Shown: one piece after another, positions 29,702 to 39,700 of the stretch
Numbering within the stretch: position 1 is the first letter of the stretch
How the letters are laid out: the number at the start of each line of letters is the position of its first letter
NCBI GenBank assembly: GCA_944389455.1
Contig: CALXMK010000002.1
Span: forward strand, 62,001 to 126,000
Source: an uncultured Verrucomicrobiota bacterium
GTDB lineage: Bacteria > Verrucomicrobiota > Verrucomicrobiia > Limisphaerales > UBA1412
Direction of reading: 5' to 3'
DNA length: 64,000 nucleotides
Made by a program: the position numbers and the translations under genes
The notes under the pieces: model-generated
What the model was told of the DNA's origin: nothing
Databases searched by the model: none
What the model saw: the letters and a program-made list of their open reading frames with translations, nothing else

Positions 29702-30583
29702 ATGAGCAATACAAAAGTATTGAGATTGGGGTTGCCTAAGGGAAGTTTGCAAGAGGCGACGTTTGAGAAAATGTCTAAGGCTGGATGGCATATTCAGCTA
29801 GGAAGTCGTTCGTATGTTCCTCATGTAGATGATGATGAATTGGAAATTCGTCTTTTTAGGGCACAAGAAATCAGTCGATATGTCGAATATGGGTATTTAG
29901 ATTGTGGCTTGACTGGTTATGATTGGATTTGTGAAAACTCTTCCAATGTTAAAGAGATAGGTGAGTTTTGTTTCAGCAAAGTCAGTAGTAGACCTGCCCG
30001 TTGGGTTTTAGCGGTTCCTGAAGAATCTCCAATCCAGACAGTAAAAGATTTGGAGGGAAAGCGGATTGCGACAGAAGTTGTAAATTTAACAAAAGCTTAT
30101 CTGGAAAAAAATGGAGTTCATGCGGAAGTAGAGTTTTCTTGGGGAGCTACAGAAGTTAAAGCTCGCGAATTAGTTGACGCTATTGTCGATGTAACTGAAA
30201 CAGGAAGTTCACTTCGGGCTGCTAAATTAAGGATTGTGGATACTTTGTTGGAATCTACACCAAGAATTATTGCAAACCATGACTCTTGGAAGGATTCATG
30301 GAAGCAGAATAAAATTAAAGTTTTAGTTATGATGTTAAATGGCGCCATGGCTGCGGAACATAAGGTAGGACTAAAACTTAACATTGAACAGAAGAATTTG
30401 GATAAATTACTTGCTGGACTTCCTGCCTTAAGAAATCCTACAATAGCCCAGCTGAGTTCACCCAGCTGGGTGGCAGTTGAAACAGTCATAGATGAATCTG
30501 TGGCCAGAGTGTTGATTCCTCAATTAAAAGAGGCTGGTGCAGAAGGAATAATCGAGTATCCACTGAATAAGATTGTATTTTAA
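29702..30583 (+). CDS. hisG: ATP phosphoribosyltransferase, long form
   Basis: First enzyme of histidine synthesis, joining ATP and PRPP. 293 residues from the chosen start. [14 protein letters not shown] (about 7-20) is the N-terminal signature, [10 protein letters not shown] near 68 is the periplasmic-binding-like fold, and [20 protein letters not shown] (about 165-185) is the PRPP-binding motif. The C-terminal 75 residues form the ACT-like domain of long-form HisG, so no HisZ partner is needed and His feedback is likely. An upstream in-frame ATG at 29684 lies inside a 5' hairpin close to the predicted transcript start. The [14 protein letters not shown] start at 29702 fits the family better. 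No other his genes are adjacent, and the leader has no His codons. Confidence 0.92.
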   Translation: MSNTKVLRLGLPKGSLQEATFEKMSKAGWHIQLGSRSYVPHVDDDELEIRLFRAQEISRYVEYGYLDCGLTGYDWICENSSNVKEIGEFCFSKVSSRPARWVLAVPEESPIQTVKDLEGKRIATEVVNLTKAYLEKNGVHAEVEFSWGATEVKARELVDAIVDVTETGSSLRAAKLRIVDTLLESTPRIIANHDSWKDSWKQNKIKVLVMMLNGAMAAEHKVGLKLNIEQKNLDKLLAGLPALRNPTIAQLSSPSWVAVETVIDESVARVLIPQLKEAGAEGIIEYPLNKIVF

Positions 30584-30607
30584 AAGAACAGAGTTTATTT
30601 ATAGAAT

Positions 30608-30709
30608 ATGGGATCATTAAAGAAACGTCGTAAATCGAAGATTAATAAGCATAAACGCCGTAAGAAGATGCGTGCTAATCGTCATAAGAAGCGCACTTGG
30701 CAGAAATAG
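30608..30709 (+). CDS. 33-residue basic AURKAIP1/COX24-type protein
   Basis: A tiny ORF encoding 33 residues: a start of MGSLKKRRKSKINKHKRRKK followed by MRANRHKKRTWQK. Nearly half of the residues are Lys or Arg, with no acidic residues. The KxNKHKRRKxxRxxRHKKR core is the AURKAIP1/COX24 domain, whose mitochondrial member is the small-subunit protein mS38; short bacterial versions occur in Bacteroidota, Chlamydiae and Verrucomicrobiota. A ribosome-bound role is inferred from composition and family. It lies 24 bp after hisG, probably on the same transcript, and is followed by two hairpins. Confidence 0.85.
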   Translation: MGSLKKRRKSKINKHKRRKKMRANRHKKRTWQK

Positions 30710-30734
30710 TATTTAGCTCATTGCTAGATTGCAT

Positions 30735-30819
30735 GGAGGTTTGCTTTAGCTAAACTTCCAAAATTTTGAAATTTCACGTTGCTGTTCTTGAATATTAAGA
30801 CAGCAACGTGTATTCTTTT
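30735..30819 (+). terminator. Tandem hairpins ending the hisG / small basic protein transcript
   Basis: The second hairpin is strong: CACGTTGCTGT (30775-30785) pairs with ACAGCAACGTG (30800-30810), extended inward by CTT/AAG across a one-base bulge and followed by TATTCTTTT. The first, GGAGGTTT (30735-30742) with AAACTTCC near 30752-30759, lacks a clean T run. The second is the likely terminator. Confidence 0.75.
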
Positions 30820-30824
30820 ATTAT

Positions 30825-32621
30825 ATGAGTAGATGGTTCTATTTATTAAATTTAACGGTTATTTGCGGTTTTTTTTGCAATATTGGAACCGGATGCAGAT
30901 CAATAGAGAGTAATTCTGATAATGCGATTAGGGAAAGTATTGGAGGTATAGAGACACAATCTTTTAATTCAGACTATATAAAGGATCCGTTTGCTCAAAA
31001 AATCTCATCTAGAGATTTACTTTCTGCAGAACAAGCTAGAGTTAAGGCTTTAACCTCTTATTCTAGGGGAATTAGTTTAGAGCTTCAAGGAGAGAGTAAA
31101 GCGTCACTGAATGAGTTTTTGAAATCAGCAAATGCGGATCCAGCTAACGAAAAGTTAGTTCTTTCCCTTGTACAAGAACTTATTAATGTGGGCCGGACAA
31201 ATGATGCGGCATTATTGATGAAGCGTTCATGCAGTCGAAAAGAGGTGAATGCTAATTTATTAGCATGGTGGGCATTAGCTGAAACTGCAAATGGGAATTA
31301 TTCAGAAGGAATTAAAATTGCAGAGAAATCCATTAAGCAGGATAAGAAAACGGTTCTTGCGTATAAGGTTTTATTAGGGATTTATTTGGGAGAAGATCAA
31401 TCTGAAAAATCACTCGAAGTATTGAAGAATGCTGAAATTGCAGTAGAAGATTCTATCCCAGGACTTTTGGAAGTTACAGGTTTCTATCTCGGATATTCAA
31501 GAATGATTTCAACTTTAGGAATAGATCCAAAAGAGGAGGCCAATCGCTTATTGAACAGAGTGGAAATTCTGATTAAAGAAGATGAGAATGCTCGTCCGGA
31601 ATGGTATGAAATAATGGCAAATCTTCTCGTTGGTTTGGAGCAATATTCTGAGGCTTTGCCAATTTATGATCAACTTCTAGAAAAATATCCTGGCCATATA
31701 GGTTTGAGAGAGAAGAGAGTTAATACCTTGATGAGGATGGGAGAAGATGCGGCTGCAGAATTGGAGCTTCGTGGGTTATTGCGAGCAAATCCTTCTAATT
31801 TTAACTATGCTTTGCTGCTAGGAGATCTTTGTCAGAAGACAGGACGTTATAGGGAAGCTGGAGATTTTTATTATTACGCTAATTCAGTAAAGAAAGATCC
31901 TCGTCTTTATTTTATGGTTGCTCAAATGAGGTTTGCTGATAAACAACCTCAAAAAGCTTTGGATATGCTAGAACTGACACGAATTGGCGGATTAAATAAT
32001 CCAGAATTAACATATTTGGAATCACTGTGTTATGTTGAGATGGCGAGATTTGATGAAGCACTTCAGATTGCATTGCGAGTAAAAGAAGAGGTATTAAAGA
32101 ATCAAGAATATTCAGATTTATTAAATGAAGCATTCTATTTGAGTTTAGCTTCGATTTATGAAAGTTTAGGCAGAACAGATGAAGCAATTGCACTCATGGA
32201 AGAGGAATTGGAGAAAAATCCAAAATCAGCTATGGCTCTTAATGCTCTGGGATATACTTATGCTGATCATGGAATAAATTTGGAGAAGGCATATGAGATG
32301 ATTACTGAAGCTCTTAGAATGGCACCGGAGGAGCCTGCTATTATAGATAGTTTTTCCTGGGTTTTATATAAGATGGGGAATTCGGAAGCAGCTCTCCCTC
32401 TGATTCTTAAAGCTATAGAGAATGAGAAGAGCGCAGATTCAACTTATTATGATCATCTTGGAGATATTTATCTTTCTCTGGGAAGGGAAATAGAAGCTGT
32501 TGAAGCATGGAAGAATGCTCTGAAACAGAATGTTATTGTTTCTTTATATCGAAAAGTTGGAAATAGGACGGTTAAAGAAATTATTCAAGAAAAAATTGAT
32601 AGGCACAATAGGACTAACTAA
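30825..32621 (+). CDS. TPR-repeat protein with export signal
   Basis: 598-residue protein built almost wholly of tetratricopeptide repeats, a protein-interaction scaffold. The N-terminus (WFYLLNLTVICGFFCNIGTGC) is a signal segment ending at a Cys that could be lipidated, though the GTGC box is a poor lipobox. Repeats run from about 75 to 590, with clear TPR helices such as AMALNALGYTYADHGINLEKAYEMITEAL and DSTYYDHLGDIYLSLGREIEAVEAWKNAL near the C-terminus. This resembles the TPR lipoproteins of many PVC and proteobacterial genomes. No partner is indicated by its neighbours. Confidence 0.85.
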   Translation: MSRWFYLLNLTVICGFFCNIGTGCRSIESNSDNAIRESIGGIETQSFNSDYIKDPFAQKISSRDLLSAEQARVKALTSYSRGISLELQGESKASLNEFLKSANADPANEKLVLSLVQELINVGRTNDAALLMKRSCSRKEVNANLLAWWALAETANGNYSEGIKIAEKSIKQDKKTVLAYKVLLGIYLGEDQSEKSLEVLKNAEIAVEDSIPGLLEVTGFYLGYSRMISTLGIDPKEEANRLLNRVEILIKEDENARPEWYEIMANLLVGLEQYSEALPIYDQLLEKYPGHIGLREKRVNTLMRMGEDAAAELELRGLLRANPSNFNYALLLGDLCQKTGRYREAGDFYYYANSVKKDPRLYFMVAQMRFADKQPQKALDMLELTRIGGLNNPELTYLESLCYVEMARFDEALQIALRVKEEVLKNQEYSDLLNEAFYLSLASIYESLGRTDEAIALMEEELEKNPKSAMALNALGYTYADHGINLEKAYEMITEALRMAPEEPAIIDSFSWVLYKMGNSEAALPLILKAIENEKSADSTYYDHLGDIYLSLGREIEAVEAWKNALKQNVIVSLYRKVGNRTVKEIIQEKIDRHNRTN

Positions 32622-32678
32622 CAATACTAAATAGTGTTTTAGTCAAATAAGCAGAACTAATTGTTAGGTTAATTTTTT
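32618..32678 (+). terminator. Possible terminator after the TPR gene
   Basis: CTAACAAT (32618-32625, overlapping the stop codon) pairs with ATTGTTAG (32660-32667), followed by GTTAATTTTTT. An inner hairpin ACTAAA/TTTAGT (32626-32631, 32638-32643) fits in the loop. The AT-rich stem makes this moderate. Confidence 0.5.
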
Positions 32679-32730
32679 AGCATTTCATCCTTGTAATAAC
32701 CCGTTAAATTGTGTATCAATCCCACTGGAT

Positions 32731-33906
32731 ATGGAATATAAGATATCTGCACGCGCAAGTGGCGTTACTCCTTCTTTAACATTGGCTATTGATGCAAAGG
32801 CCAAGCAATTGAAAGCAGAAGGATTAGATGTGGTTGGATTTGGAGCAGGAGAGCCTGATTTTGATACTCCTCAACATATTAAAGAGGCCGCATGGAAGGC
32901 TCTTAGTTCTGGCTTTACCAAGTATACGCCAAGCAGTGGATTGCTTGCTCTGCGTCAAGCGGTTGTAGAAAAGTTTAAAAAAGATAACGGAATTGAATTT
33001 GAACCTAATCAGATCATTATCTCGAATGGTGGAAAACACGCCTGTTTTAATGCAATTATGGCGACGTGTCAGAAGAATGATGAGGTTATCATTCCTTCTC
33101 CTTATTGGGTTAGTTATCCAGAGATGGTTAAAATTGCAGATGCAATTCCTGTTTTTGTTCAGACAACAGAAGAAGAAGAATTTAAAATTACACCTGAAAA
33201 ACTGGAAAAGGCAATTACTCCTAGAACACGGCTTTTAATTTTAAATTCACCCAATAATCCTACTGGTACTGTCTATAGTGCAGATGAGTTGAAAGCGTTG
33301 GGAGAAGTTTGCATAAAGCATGGCATTCTTATCATGAGTGATGAGATTTATGAAAAGCTTGTTTATGATAACACTGCTTATACAAGTATAGCCAGCATAT
33401 CTCCGGAGATTAAAGCTCATACAATTATAGTACATGGCCTATCTAAAGCTTATTCAATGACAGGTTGGAGAATTGGCATTATCGCTGCCCCTTTGCCAAT
33501 AGCCAAAGTAATTGCTGCCGTGCAGAGCCATAGTACCAGCAATCCTGTTTCTTTTGCTCAGATGGGGGCAATTGAAGCTTTAACTGGGCCACAGGATCAT
33601 CTTTCTGTTTGGATTCAGGAATATAGTCGAAGAAGAAGTTATGCATGGAAAAAGCTTTCTTCTATACCAGGAATTTCTTGTGTAAATGCAAAAGGAGCCT
33701 TCTATTTATTCCCTAATATTTCTAAAACAGGATTCAAGTCTGTTGAGTTTGCCGCTCGGCTGTTGGAAGAAGAAAGAGTAGCGGTGGTTCCCGGAATTGC
33801 TTTTGGCTCGGATGATAATGTACGGATTAGCTATGCGATTTCAATGGAGCAGATAATAAAGGGATTGGATAGAATAGAGCATTTTTGTAAAAGAATTGTC
33901 GGTTAA
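32731..33906 (+). CDS. Class I aspartate aminotransferase (PLP)
   Basis: 391-residue cytoplasmic fold-type I aminotransferase. FGAGEPDFDTPQHI near 38 is the AspC-Ib signature. NSPNNPTGTVYS near 173 carries the PLP-contacting Asn, SDEIYEKLVYD follows, and the Schiff-base lysine sits in HGLSKAYSMTGWRIG near 237. VRISYAIS near the C-terminus carries the Arg that binds the alpha-carboxylate. It probably exchanges aspartate and 2-oxoglutarate, possibly with prephenate activity as in other Ib enzymes. It is followed 18 bp later by a second aminotransferase and then thiC, suggesting an operon. Confidence 0.9.
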   Translation: MEYKISARASGVTPSLTLAIDAKAKQLKAEGLDVVGFGAGEPDFDTPQHIKEAAWKALSSGFTKYTPSSGLLALRQAVVEKFKKDNGIEFEPNQIIISNGGKHACFNAIMATCQKNDEVIIPSPYWVSYPEMVKIADAIPVFVQTTEEEEFKITPEKLEKAITPRTRLLILNSPNNPTGTVYSADELKALGEVCIKHGILIMSDEIYEKLVYDNTAYTSIASISPEIKAHTIIVHGLSKAYSMTGWRIGIIAAPLPIAKVIAAVQSHSTSNPVSFAQMGAIEALTGPQDHLSVWIQEYSRRRSYAWKKLSSIPGISCVNAKGAFYLFPNISKTGFKSVEFAARLLEEERVAVVPGIAFGSDDNVRISYAISMEQIIKGLDRIEHFCKRIVG

Positions 33907-33924
33907 TATAATTTTTAAAAAAAT

Positions 33925-35172
33925 ATGAGTGAATCTTATATTCAACAGCTATTTGCAGATCGTATTGGTGGTTGCAATTACGGCAAAGATACTGCAATTT
34001 ATAAATTTGAGAAAATTAAGCGTGCCAAGCGTGCTGCTATGGCCGCTAATCCATCTCTTAATCTAATAGATATGGGGGTTGGAGAGCCGGATGCAATGGC
34101 CCCCTCTAAGTTGATCAATGCTTTATATCGTGCAGCAAAGAAGCCTGAAAATCGCGGTTATGCGGATAATGGAGATGATATTCTTAAAAAAGCGGCTGTC
34201 CATTATATGGAGAATGTCTGTAATGTATCCGGTATAGATCCTAAAACACAGGTAATTCATAGTATTGGAAGTAAGGCAGCACTTTCCATTTTACCGGCAG
34301 TTTTAATTAATCCTGGAGATTATGTTTTGATGACAATTCCTGGATATCCTGTTTTTGGAACACATGCTAAATATTATGGAGGAAAAGTGTATAATATGCC
34401 TCTTTTGCAGAAGAACCATTTTCTTCCGGATCTGAAAGCGGTTCCAAAGGATATTCTGGCTGCAGCCAAAGTAATGGTAATTAACTATCCGAATAATCCT
34501 ACTGGAGCAAATGCCACGCCGGAGTTTTTTGCAGAAGTAGTTGATTTTGCTAAAAGAAATAATTTAGTAGTTGTTCACGATGCGGCTTATGCTGCCTTGG
34601 TATTTCAGGGACAACCTTTGAGTTTCCTTGCAACGCCAGGAGCCATGGATGTTGGAATAGAATTACATTCAGCTAGCAAAATGTTTAATATGACTGGTTG
34701 GCGATGTGGTTTTGTTGTTGGGAATCCACTATTAGTCAAGGCATATGGTGACGTAAAAGATAATACGGATTCAGGTCAATTTTTAGCTATTCAGCATGCG
34801 GTAGCAGAAGGCTTGGAGAATCCAGGCTTTACAAAGAAGATTGTTTCTAAATATTCGCGCCGGATGACGGGATTAGTTAGAACTTTAAAATCACTTGGAT
34901 TCAAAGCTAAAAAACCAAAAGGATCCTTTTTCCTTTATACTGCGGCTCCAAAAGCAGCGATAAAAGCAGATGGAAGCAGAGTTGTTTTCAATAGTGCAGA
35001 GGAAGCTTCGCAGTGGTTAATTACGGAGAAATTGATTTCTACAGTTCCTTGGGATGATGCAGGAGCGTATTTAAGATTTAGTGTGACTTTCAGTGCTCCT
35101 ACTGTAGCAGATGAAAAAGCTGTACTTGAAGAGATTGCTTCCCGTTTAAGAGATGTGAAATTTGAATTCTAA
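33925..35172 (+). CDS. dapL: LL-diaminopimelate aminotransferase
   Basis: 415-residue PLP enzyme that converts tetrahydrodipicolinate directly to LL-diaminopimelate for lysine and peptidoglycan. IDMGVGEPDAMAP near 48, RGYADNGDD near 78, NYPNNPTGANATPEFF near 190 and the Schiff-base lysine in HSASKMFNMTGWRCGF near 252 match the DapL group. The sequence is closest in feel to the variant found in Verrucomicrobia and Spirochaetes. The DAP substrate is inferred from family resemblance. It sits between an aspartate aminotransferase gene and thiC, 3 bp from thiC. Confidence 0.85.
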   Translation: MSESYIQQLFADRIGGCNYGKDTAIYKFEKIKRAKRAAMAANPSLNLIDMGVGEPDAMAPSKLINALYRAAKKPENRGYADNGDDILKKAAVHYMENVCNVSGIDPKTQVIHSIGSKAALSILPAVLINPGDYVLMTIPGYPVFGTHAKYYGGKVYNMPLLQKNHFLPDLKAVPKDILAAAKVMVINYPNNPTGANATPEFFAEVVDFAKRNNLVVVHDAAYAALVFQGQPLSFLATPGAMDVGIELHSASKMFNMTGWRCGFVVGNPLLVKAYGDVKDNTDSGQFLAIQHAVAEGLENPGFTKKIVSKYSRRMTGLVRTLKSLGFKAKKPKGSFFLYTAAPKAAIKADGSRVVFNSAEEASQWLITEKLISTVPWDDAGAYLRFSVTFSAPTVADEKAVLEEIASRLRDVKFEF

Positions 35173-35175
35173 TTT

Positions 35176-36477
35176 ATGCCGCAGATAAAAATTACACAGA
35201 TGCAGAGGGCTGCCTCTGGTGAAATCACTGAAGAGATAAGGAGAGTTGCAGAATCTGAATTTTTATCTCCGGAAGAATTAAGAAAAAAAGTTGCGGCGGG
35301 GACTGTAGTGATTCCCGCCAATATACATCATCCTAATCTAGTCCCAATGGGGATTGGGAAAAGTCTTAGAACAAAGATTAATGCCAATATTGGGAATTCT
35401 TCTCTTTCCAGTTGTCCCAAGCAGGAATTAGAAAAATTAGCACATGCAATTAAGTATGGAGCCGATACTGTGATGGATTTGAGTACAGGGGCTAATATTC
35501 AGCAAATTCGTATTCAGATTATTAAGCACAGTCCAGTTCCGATTGGAACAGTTCCTATTTATGAAGCTTTAGCCAGAGCTGGAAGTATTTCAAAATTAAG
35601 TGAGGATTTAATTTTAGATGTAATTCACGACCAAGCAGAACAAGGAGTTGATTATATGACCCTTCATGCTGGTATTTTGAACGAACATATTGATTTGGCA
35701 AAAAAGCGCTGTCTGAAAATTGTTAGCCGGGGAGGTTCTATACTTGCATCATGGATGCGTGAAATGGGTAAACAGAATCCTTTTTATACAGCATTTGAGA
35801 AAATATTGGATATTTGTCATAAGGCAGATGTAACAATTTCGCTAGGGGATGGAATGAGACCTGGTTGTTTGAAGGACGCAAGCGATGAGGCTCAATTTGC
35901 GGAGTTGGATGTTTTGGGACAATTGGTGAAACGATGCCGTGCTGCAGGAGTTCAAGCAATGGTAGAGGGACCCGGGCATATTCCTTTCAATGAAATAGCG
36001 ATGAATATGGAAAGGGCGGATAAAGTCTGTGAAGGAGCTCCTTTCTATATTTTAGGACCAGTAGTGACGGATTGTGTTCCTGGGTATGATCATATTAGCA
36101 GTGCAATTGGTGCGACAATGGGTGCTTATCATGGAGCGGCGATGCTTTGCTATGTAACGCCAAAAGAACATTTAGGGCTTCCTAATGCCGATGATGTTCG
36201 CCAAGGAGTCATAGCTTATAAAATAGCTGCTCATGCTGCGGATATAGCTTTGAATAGACCTCATGCTAGAGACCGTGATGATGCGATCAGTGAAGCTAGA
36301 GCGGAATTTGATTGGGAAAAGCAATTTAGTTTGGCATTGGATCCAGAAAAAGCACGGCAATTAAGAGCCGAAGCATTGAAGGAAAGTGGAAAGCCATTTG
36401 ATCATGATGCTCGTGCCCAATATTGTACTATGTGTGGGCCGGATTTTTGTTCGATGCGAATTAGCAAAAATATATAG
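35176..36477 (+). CDS. thiC: Phosphomethylpyrimidine synthase
   Basis: 433-residue radical-SAM enzyme that rearranges 5-aminoimidazole ribotide to the HMP-P pyrimidine of thiamine. VNPNIGNSS-like NANIGNSSLSS near 70, DLSTGANIQQIR near 100, EGPGHIPFNEI near 262 and GPVVTDCVPGYDHI near 295 are family motifs. The [4Fe-4S] ligands are in the C-terminal YCTMCGPDFCSMRIS (C-x2-C-x4-C). This is the short ThiC form without the N-terminal extension of the E. coli enzyme. It begins 3 bp after dapL, and I see no TPP riboswitch there or upstream of the operon. Confidence 0.95.
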   Translation: MPQIKITQMQRAASGEITEEIRRVAESEFLSPEELRKKVAAGTVVIPANIHHPNLVPMGIGKSLRTKINANIGNSSLSSCPKQELEKLAHAIKYGADTVMDLSTGANIQQIRIQIIKHSPVPIGTVPIYEALARAGSISKLSEDLILDVIHDQAEQGVDYMTLHAGILNEHIDLAKKRCLKIVSRGGSILASWMREMGKQNPFYTAFEKILDICHKADVTISLGDGMRPGCLKDASDEAQFAELDVLGQLVKRCRAAGVQAMVEGPGHIPFNEIAMNMERADKVCEGAPFYILGPVVTDCVPGYDHISSAIGATMGAYHGAAMLCYVTPKEHLGLPNADDVRQGVIAYKIAAHAADIALNRPHARDRDDAISEARAEFDWEKQFSLALDPEKARQLRAEALKESGKPFDHDARAQYCTMCGPDFCSMRISKNI

Positions 36478-36495
36478 AAAGTTTTCAAATATATC

Positions 36496-36524
36496 TTGAA
36501 TTAGTTTCTATTTTTATTTATACT
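36496..36524 (+). promoter_or_regulatory. tRNA-Gly promoter
   Basis: TTGAAT (36496-36501), a 17-bp spacer and TATACT (36519-36524). The predicted start is about 8 nt before the mature tRNA. Confidence 0.65.
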
Positions 36525-36538
36525 TCTCTTGCTTTTGA

Positions 36539-36612
36539 GCGGGTGTTGTTCAATGGTAGAATGCGAGCTTCCCAAGCTTGAGACGTGGGTTCGATTCCCA
36601 TCACCCGCTCCA
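36539..36612 (+). tRNA. tRNA-Gly (anticodon CCC)
   Basis: A 74-nt cloverleaf with encoded CCA. The acceptor stem is GCGGGTG with CACCCGC, the D arm is GTTC...GAAT, and the anticodon stem CGAGC/GCTTG carries the loop TTCCCAA (anticodon CCC, reading GGG). The T stem GTGGG/CCCAT encloses TTCGATT, and the discriminator base is T. Confidence 0.95.
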
Positions 36613-36635
36613 ATAAAGTAAATATATGAAGTGAT

Positions 36636-36672
36636 AAAAATGCCGCTAGTAATTCTAGTGGCATTTTTATTT
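36636..36672. terminator. Bidirectional terminator after tRNA-Gly
   Basis: AAAAATGCCGCTAG (36636-36649) pairs with CTAGTGGCATTTTT (36655-36668) with one G-U pair and a 5-nt loop, giving T runs on both strands. It would end both the tRNA transcript and the convergent GH43 fusion gene. Confidence 0.85.
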
Positions 36673-36721
36673 ATGTTCTTATTGTTTAGAGAAATAGCAT
36701 AGATTGAAAATTGTATGCAAA

Positions 36722-39700
36722 TTATTTCTCAGTTCTTTTTTTTCTGAAAATAGCACGATAATTATAGCGATCGTTAGGGGCAACATCTCCATTGATAGTT
36801 AAATCTCTAGCTTCACCTGTTTCCTGAATGTTATCGGCCCATTTAAAATCTACATATTGCAAAGTCTCTGAATCTAGCTTGAGGATTTCCAATGGGATTT
36901 CTATTTCCATTTGTGTTCCGTTAATACAACGTTTGACAGATGTGATATTTTCCCAGCAGTATTGACCTATAGAGCCTGTATGTTTTTGAACTAAGGCTTG
37001 ATCAATATTTTCAGGATGAGAGCGAATCATAAAGTCGTATCCCATCCATCCATTGGTAGAATTCTCATCAGTATCTAAAAAGAGGAGCATCCAGTGGTCT
37101 TGTTTAATTGCGTGCATTGGTTCAAATGTACGAACGTAGGTATATAGATTATTCTTAGAAATGGATATTTTGGCACTTATGATGTCATTGCGTCCGGTAT
37201 GATTTTTATAAATACCGGATTTCCCCCATCCAGAATGATTTCGATGCACAGGGTCACCTATATCATCTCGGAATTCAGGATAAACAGGTATCCAATCAGT
37301 AAAGACCCCATCAATTTGAATGGGTGCTGAGGATACCGGTTCGATTTCGCGGACACCTTTATATTTACGGATATTGGCAATAGTTTGGTAGTAGTAGTTA
37401 TCACCATGTTTGGCTAAAGCAGGCTCGATATCACGGCTGTATTCTTCATTAAATTGATCTACAAAAGTGACATTCCCACTTCCGTAGAAAGGAGAATTTT
37501 GTTTGTTAAAGCGCATCATTACCCATTCGTTCCAACCAGTGATAAATATAAATGGTGGATCGATTTGTAGAGCCCTATTCCATTGCTCTTGAAAATTATT
37601 TCCGCGGTTGTTTTGTTCTTCCGGTGGAGGTTGAATGCCATTATGAAAACTCCGTCCATGAGATTTAGGATTACTCAATACACTCAATTTCCCATCAAGT
37701 GCATTCTGAGCAACGCCGACAGTCATCTGTTCAAGTTGATGTCTTTCATTATAGAAAGGATGTTGAGGATAGACTTCTAGCCATCCCCATTGATTTGGAC
37801 CAGTAGGACCAGAGAAATAGTCTGCTTGGGGCTTTCGAAAGGAAAAGAAGGTATTTATAGCTAAAAAAGGATCATCTTGATAAATGATTTTGAGGTCTCT
37901 GGCTCCAGAAACCATTTCTTGATTATGCCAGGATTGTGCGTCGGGGATATCACTATTTTTTGAAGATGTGCTCCACCAACCTATCTTATTTTCAGGGGAG
38001 GACATTTCTAAGTAATATTTGCCGATAGGAAGACCTTTTTCAAATTTCAGTTCCAACCAGCTATTATCAGAGATAGAAGAAAATCGTTTTTGTAAGATGA
38101 GACTGCCTTGTGGGCTTTCTTTGTGGAGAGTAAGCGTGACAGAAGAATCGGAGGTATGCCAGGTAGGGGCTGCAGCAGCAATAGAATATGCGCTTTTTTG
38201 TAATTGAAAGCTCAAACCAAGAGATCCATTTTGAGGAACGGGATCTGCATAATCGTGTTTATCCCATACTGTACCTGCAGTGCAGAGTGAAGGATCAGCC
38301 AAAATAAGAGGTTTCCCTTCCCATTGGTACCAGAGATTTGAATAGAGATTTTGACTATAAAATTCATCCCAAAGTTTTAAAACGGTATTCTTAGGAAAGC
38401 CGAAGGGGCAAAGAAATGCTATTTGAGGAGTTTGCCCTGCATTATTTCTAACTCGAGTGAAAGCGCGGCAAAGAGCCATATATTGATCACGATAAGTGAA
38501 TTGATTGCTGGCATCAAATATAATTACATCTACTCCCATGTCCGCAAGCATTCGCGCGTGTTTTTCGTAAACAGATTCATCCGTGGAGAGGTAATAACCG
38601 AACCAAGATTCTCCCCAATGATGAAATGCGTTAAGAGGCCCCCATGCCGGATGATTTTCGTTATTAATTGCCTCTGGATGTTTTTTAAGGATCTGTGTGA
38701 CATCGAATGGTCCATTCGTCCCGTGAGCTCCCATCCAAAGGAAATAGAACATTCCAATAGATCGATTTTCTTTAGGTATGCCGACATCTTGTGATGTAGG
38801 AAGAGTACGTCCTAAAGCGTCTGTTGCAACCCAGGTATCGCTGTAATTATCTCGAATGAGCTGTGAGACCGAGGTAGAGATAGAGCCACTCGGAGATTTG
38901 AGCTTTTGGTCAGGCTGAGCAGGTTCTCCAAAAACAGGGTGTCCTTTCTCATTGAATGTATAGGGTTGAATATGAACACACCGGTCTCCCCATCCATTTT
39001 CATGCTTGGTTTTTGTATGGTAGGCAATCCAATCTTCTTTTCCATCCGGGGATTTAAAAAAAGAACAGTGTCCTGTTCCCAATACTTTATCTTTTTTACT
39101 AAGAACAGGGGCTTTGGTATGCTTTTCCCAATTATTTGGATTACATATGTCTCCTCCTTTGTATTCAAGCATCCCTAAACAATAATCTACAGTCCAGCTT
39201 CCACTCGCGGAATAAATAATGAATATTTTCCCGTTGTTTTTCAGAATTTGGGGTCCTTCCAGCAGAGGCATTCCGTGCTTTTCCCATGGTTGATCAGGGA
39301 TACTTAGTAAGGTTCGCTGAGCTGTGATTTTAGTAGGGCTTTCCATTGGGGCGATGTAAAGATATTGAGTTCCGTCTACTTTACCAGGCCACCCTGACCA
39401 GATAAAATAAGGATTATTCTGGGAATCAGTTAAAAGTGTGCCATCTATAGCCCAGCCACCTGTTTCAAGATGATAAGGAATCTGGTTATAAGGCCCCATT
39501 GGATCGTCACCCTCTGACTCAATTGCCCACATTTGGTGATTTTCATTTTTCCCATCATCAGCAGCGACATAAATATACCATTTTCCATTATATCTGTGTA
39601 ATTCTGGAGCCCAAATTTCTTGGCTATAAGGTCCTGAAGATGGAGGCCGCCAAACACATACAGATCTCGCCTGCGCAAGTTTAGTGATATCTTGGGTTTT

